The position numbers and the translations under genes are program-made. This document shows, piece after piece, positions 6,613 to 6,827 of a DNA stretch of 6,827 bases. Below the pieces are notes generated by a model. That model was not told the DNA's origin. It ran no database searches and saw only the letters and a list, made by a program, of their open reading frames with translations. Within the stretch, counting starts at the first letter, position 1, and every line of letters begins with the position of its first letter. The DNA lies in the NCBI GenBank assembly GCA_030151845.1, contig JASLCM010000066.1, forward strand, positions 1-6,827, given 5' to 3'. Source of the stretch: Bacteroides sp. GTDB taxonomy: Bacteria > Bacteroidota > Bacteroidia > Bacteroidales > Bacteroidaceae.

Positions 6613-6649
6613 AAAGAGGAAAAGAGTGCAAATCACCCTTCCCCTCTTT
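6613..6649 (-). terminator. GU-containing stem-loop between hypothetical gene and acyltransferase
   Basis: In minus-strand RNA the arms (6649-6634 and 6628-6613) pair over 16 positions with three G-U pairs around a 5-base loop at 6629-6633. The arms start AAAGAGG and end CCTCTTT. On the plus strand the same three positions would be A-C mismatches, so the structure favours minus-strand transcription. It lies 20 bases after the stop of the upstream gene and 16 before the acyltransferase ATG. The following T tract is short (TTTATTTG), so it may be a terminator, an attenuator, or a protective hairpin. Confidence 0.55.
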
Positions 6650-6669
6650 AGCATATGTGTTAATAATAA

Positions 6670-6827
6670 TTATTTATCTAACTCTTTTAACTTAAGAAAA
6701 ATATTGTTTACTGCTTCATCAAAATCAGTACGAAGTTTTTTATAATAAGCTTTTACATTACCTGGTTCTGTGTGACTAATTCTTCTTACAAATTCAGATT
6801 GTAGCTCTAGTATTTCACTAAGTAGAC
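6670..6827 (-). CDS. Small hypothetical protein, C-terminal part only
   Basis: The last 51 codons of a minus-strand gene that runs off the right edge, so its start is not in the window. The visible part begins LLSEILELQSEFVRRISHTE and ends KLKELDK before TAA at 6670-6672. It is charged, rich in leucine, lysine and glutamate, and looks mostly helical, with a probable break at the TEPGN turn. No cysteine or metal-binding pattern and no membrane segment is present. Codon use and composition resemble a real protein, and the stem-loop 20 bases past the stop supports a genuine gene end. I do not recognise the family and assign no function. Confidence 0.6.
   Translation of the reverse strand, partial: LLSEILELQSEFVRRISHTEPGNVKAYYKKLRTDFDEAVNNIFLKLKELDK

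Overview
The window looks like a chromosomal segment from a low-GC member of the Bacteroidota, most likely order Bacteroidales. This rests on three things: a ~660-residue NagB-like/PIG-L fusion protein of a kind I recall from Bacteroides and relatives, a ~600-residue TrkH with an N-terminal membrane extension, and promoter-like elements that fit the Bacteroidetes TTG / TAnnTTTG pattern rather than TTGACA / TATAAT. The genus cannot be fixed from the sequence. I see no insertion sequence, phage gene, CRISPR array, tRNA or rRNA.

Left half, plus strand (about 124-3787): a good Bacteroidetes-type promoter precedes three tightly packed genes, trkH (K+ channel subunit), trkA (single-unit RCK regulatory subunit) and dinB (DNA polymerase IV), with gaps of 5 and 9 bases. 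The first two should form one gated potassium-uptake complex. The third is a translesion polymerase with no obvious functional tie to potassium, so its place in the operon is notable. The operon ends at a 30-base perfect palindrome (3792-3821) that can act as a terminator in both directions.

Right half, minus strand (6827 down to 3841): three genes converge on the same terminator. Reading in their direction, they are the C-terminal end of a small unrecognised helical protein, a PlsC-like acyltransferase of 188 residues, and the large NagB-like/PIG-L protein. A GU-rich stem-loop separates the first two. A 200-base spacer with a stem-loop, a short direct repeat, an inverted repeat and a Bacteroidetes-type -7 element separates the second from the third. 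They are probably separate transcription units.

The most interesting item is the large minus-strand protein. It would be auto-annotated as glucosamine-6-phosphate deaminase, but three of the four catalytic residues of E. coli NagB are replaced, while the fused PIG-L deacetylase motifs are intact. It is better described as a PIG-L-type deacetylase carrying a degenerate sugar-phosphate isomerase-like domain. No wholly new multi-gene system is evident.
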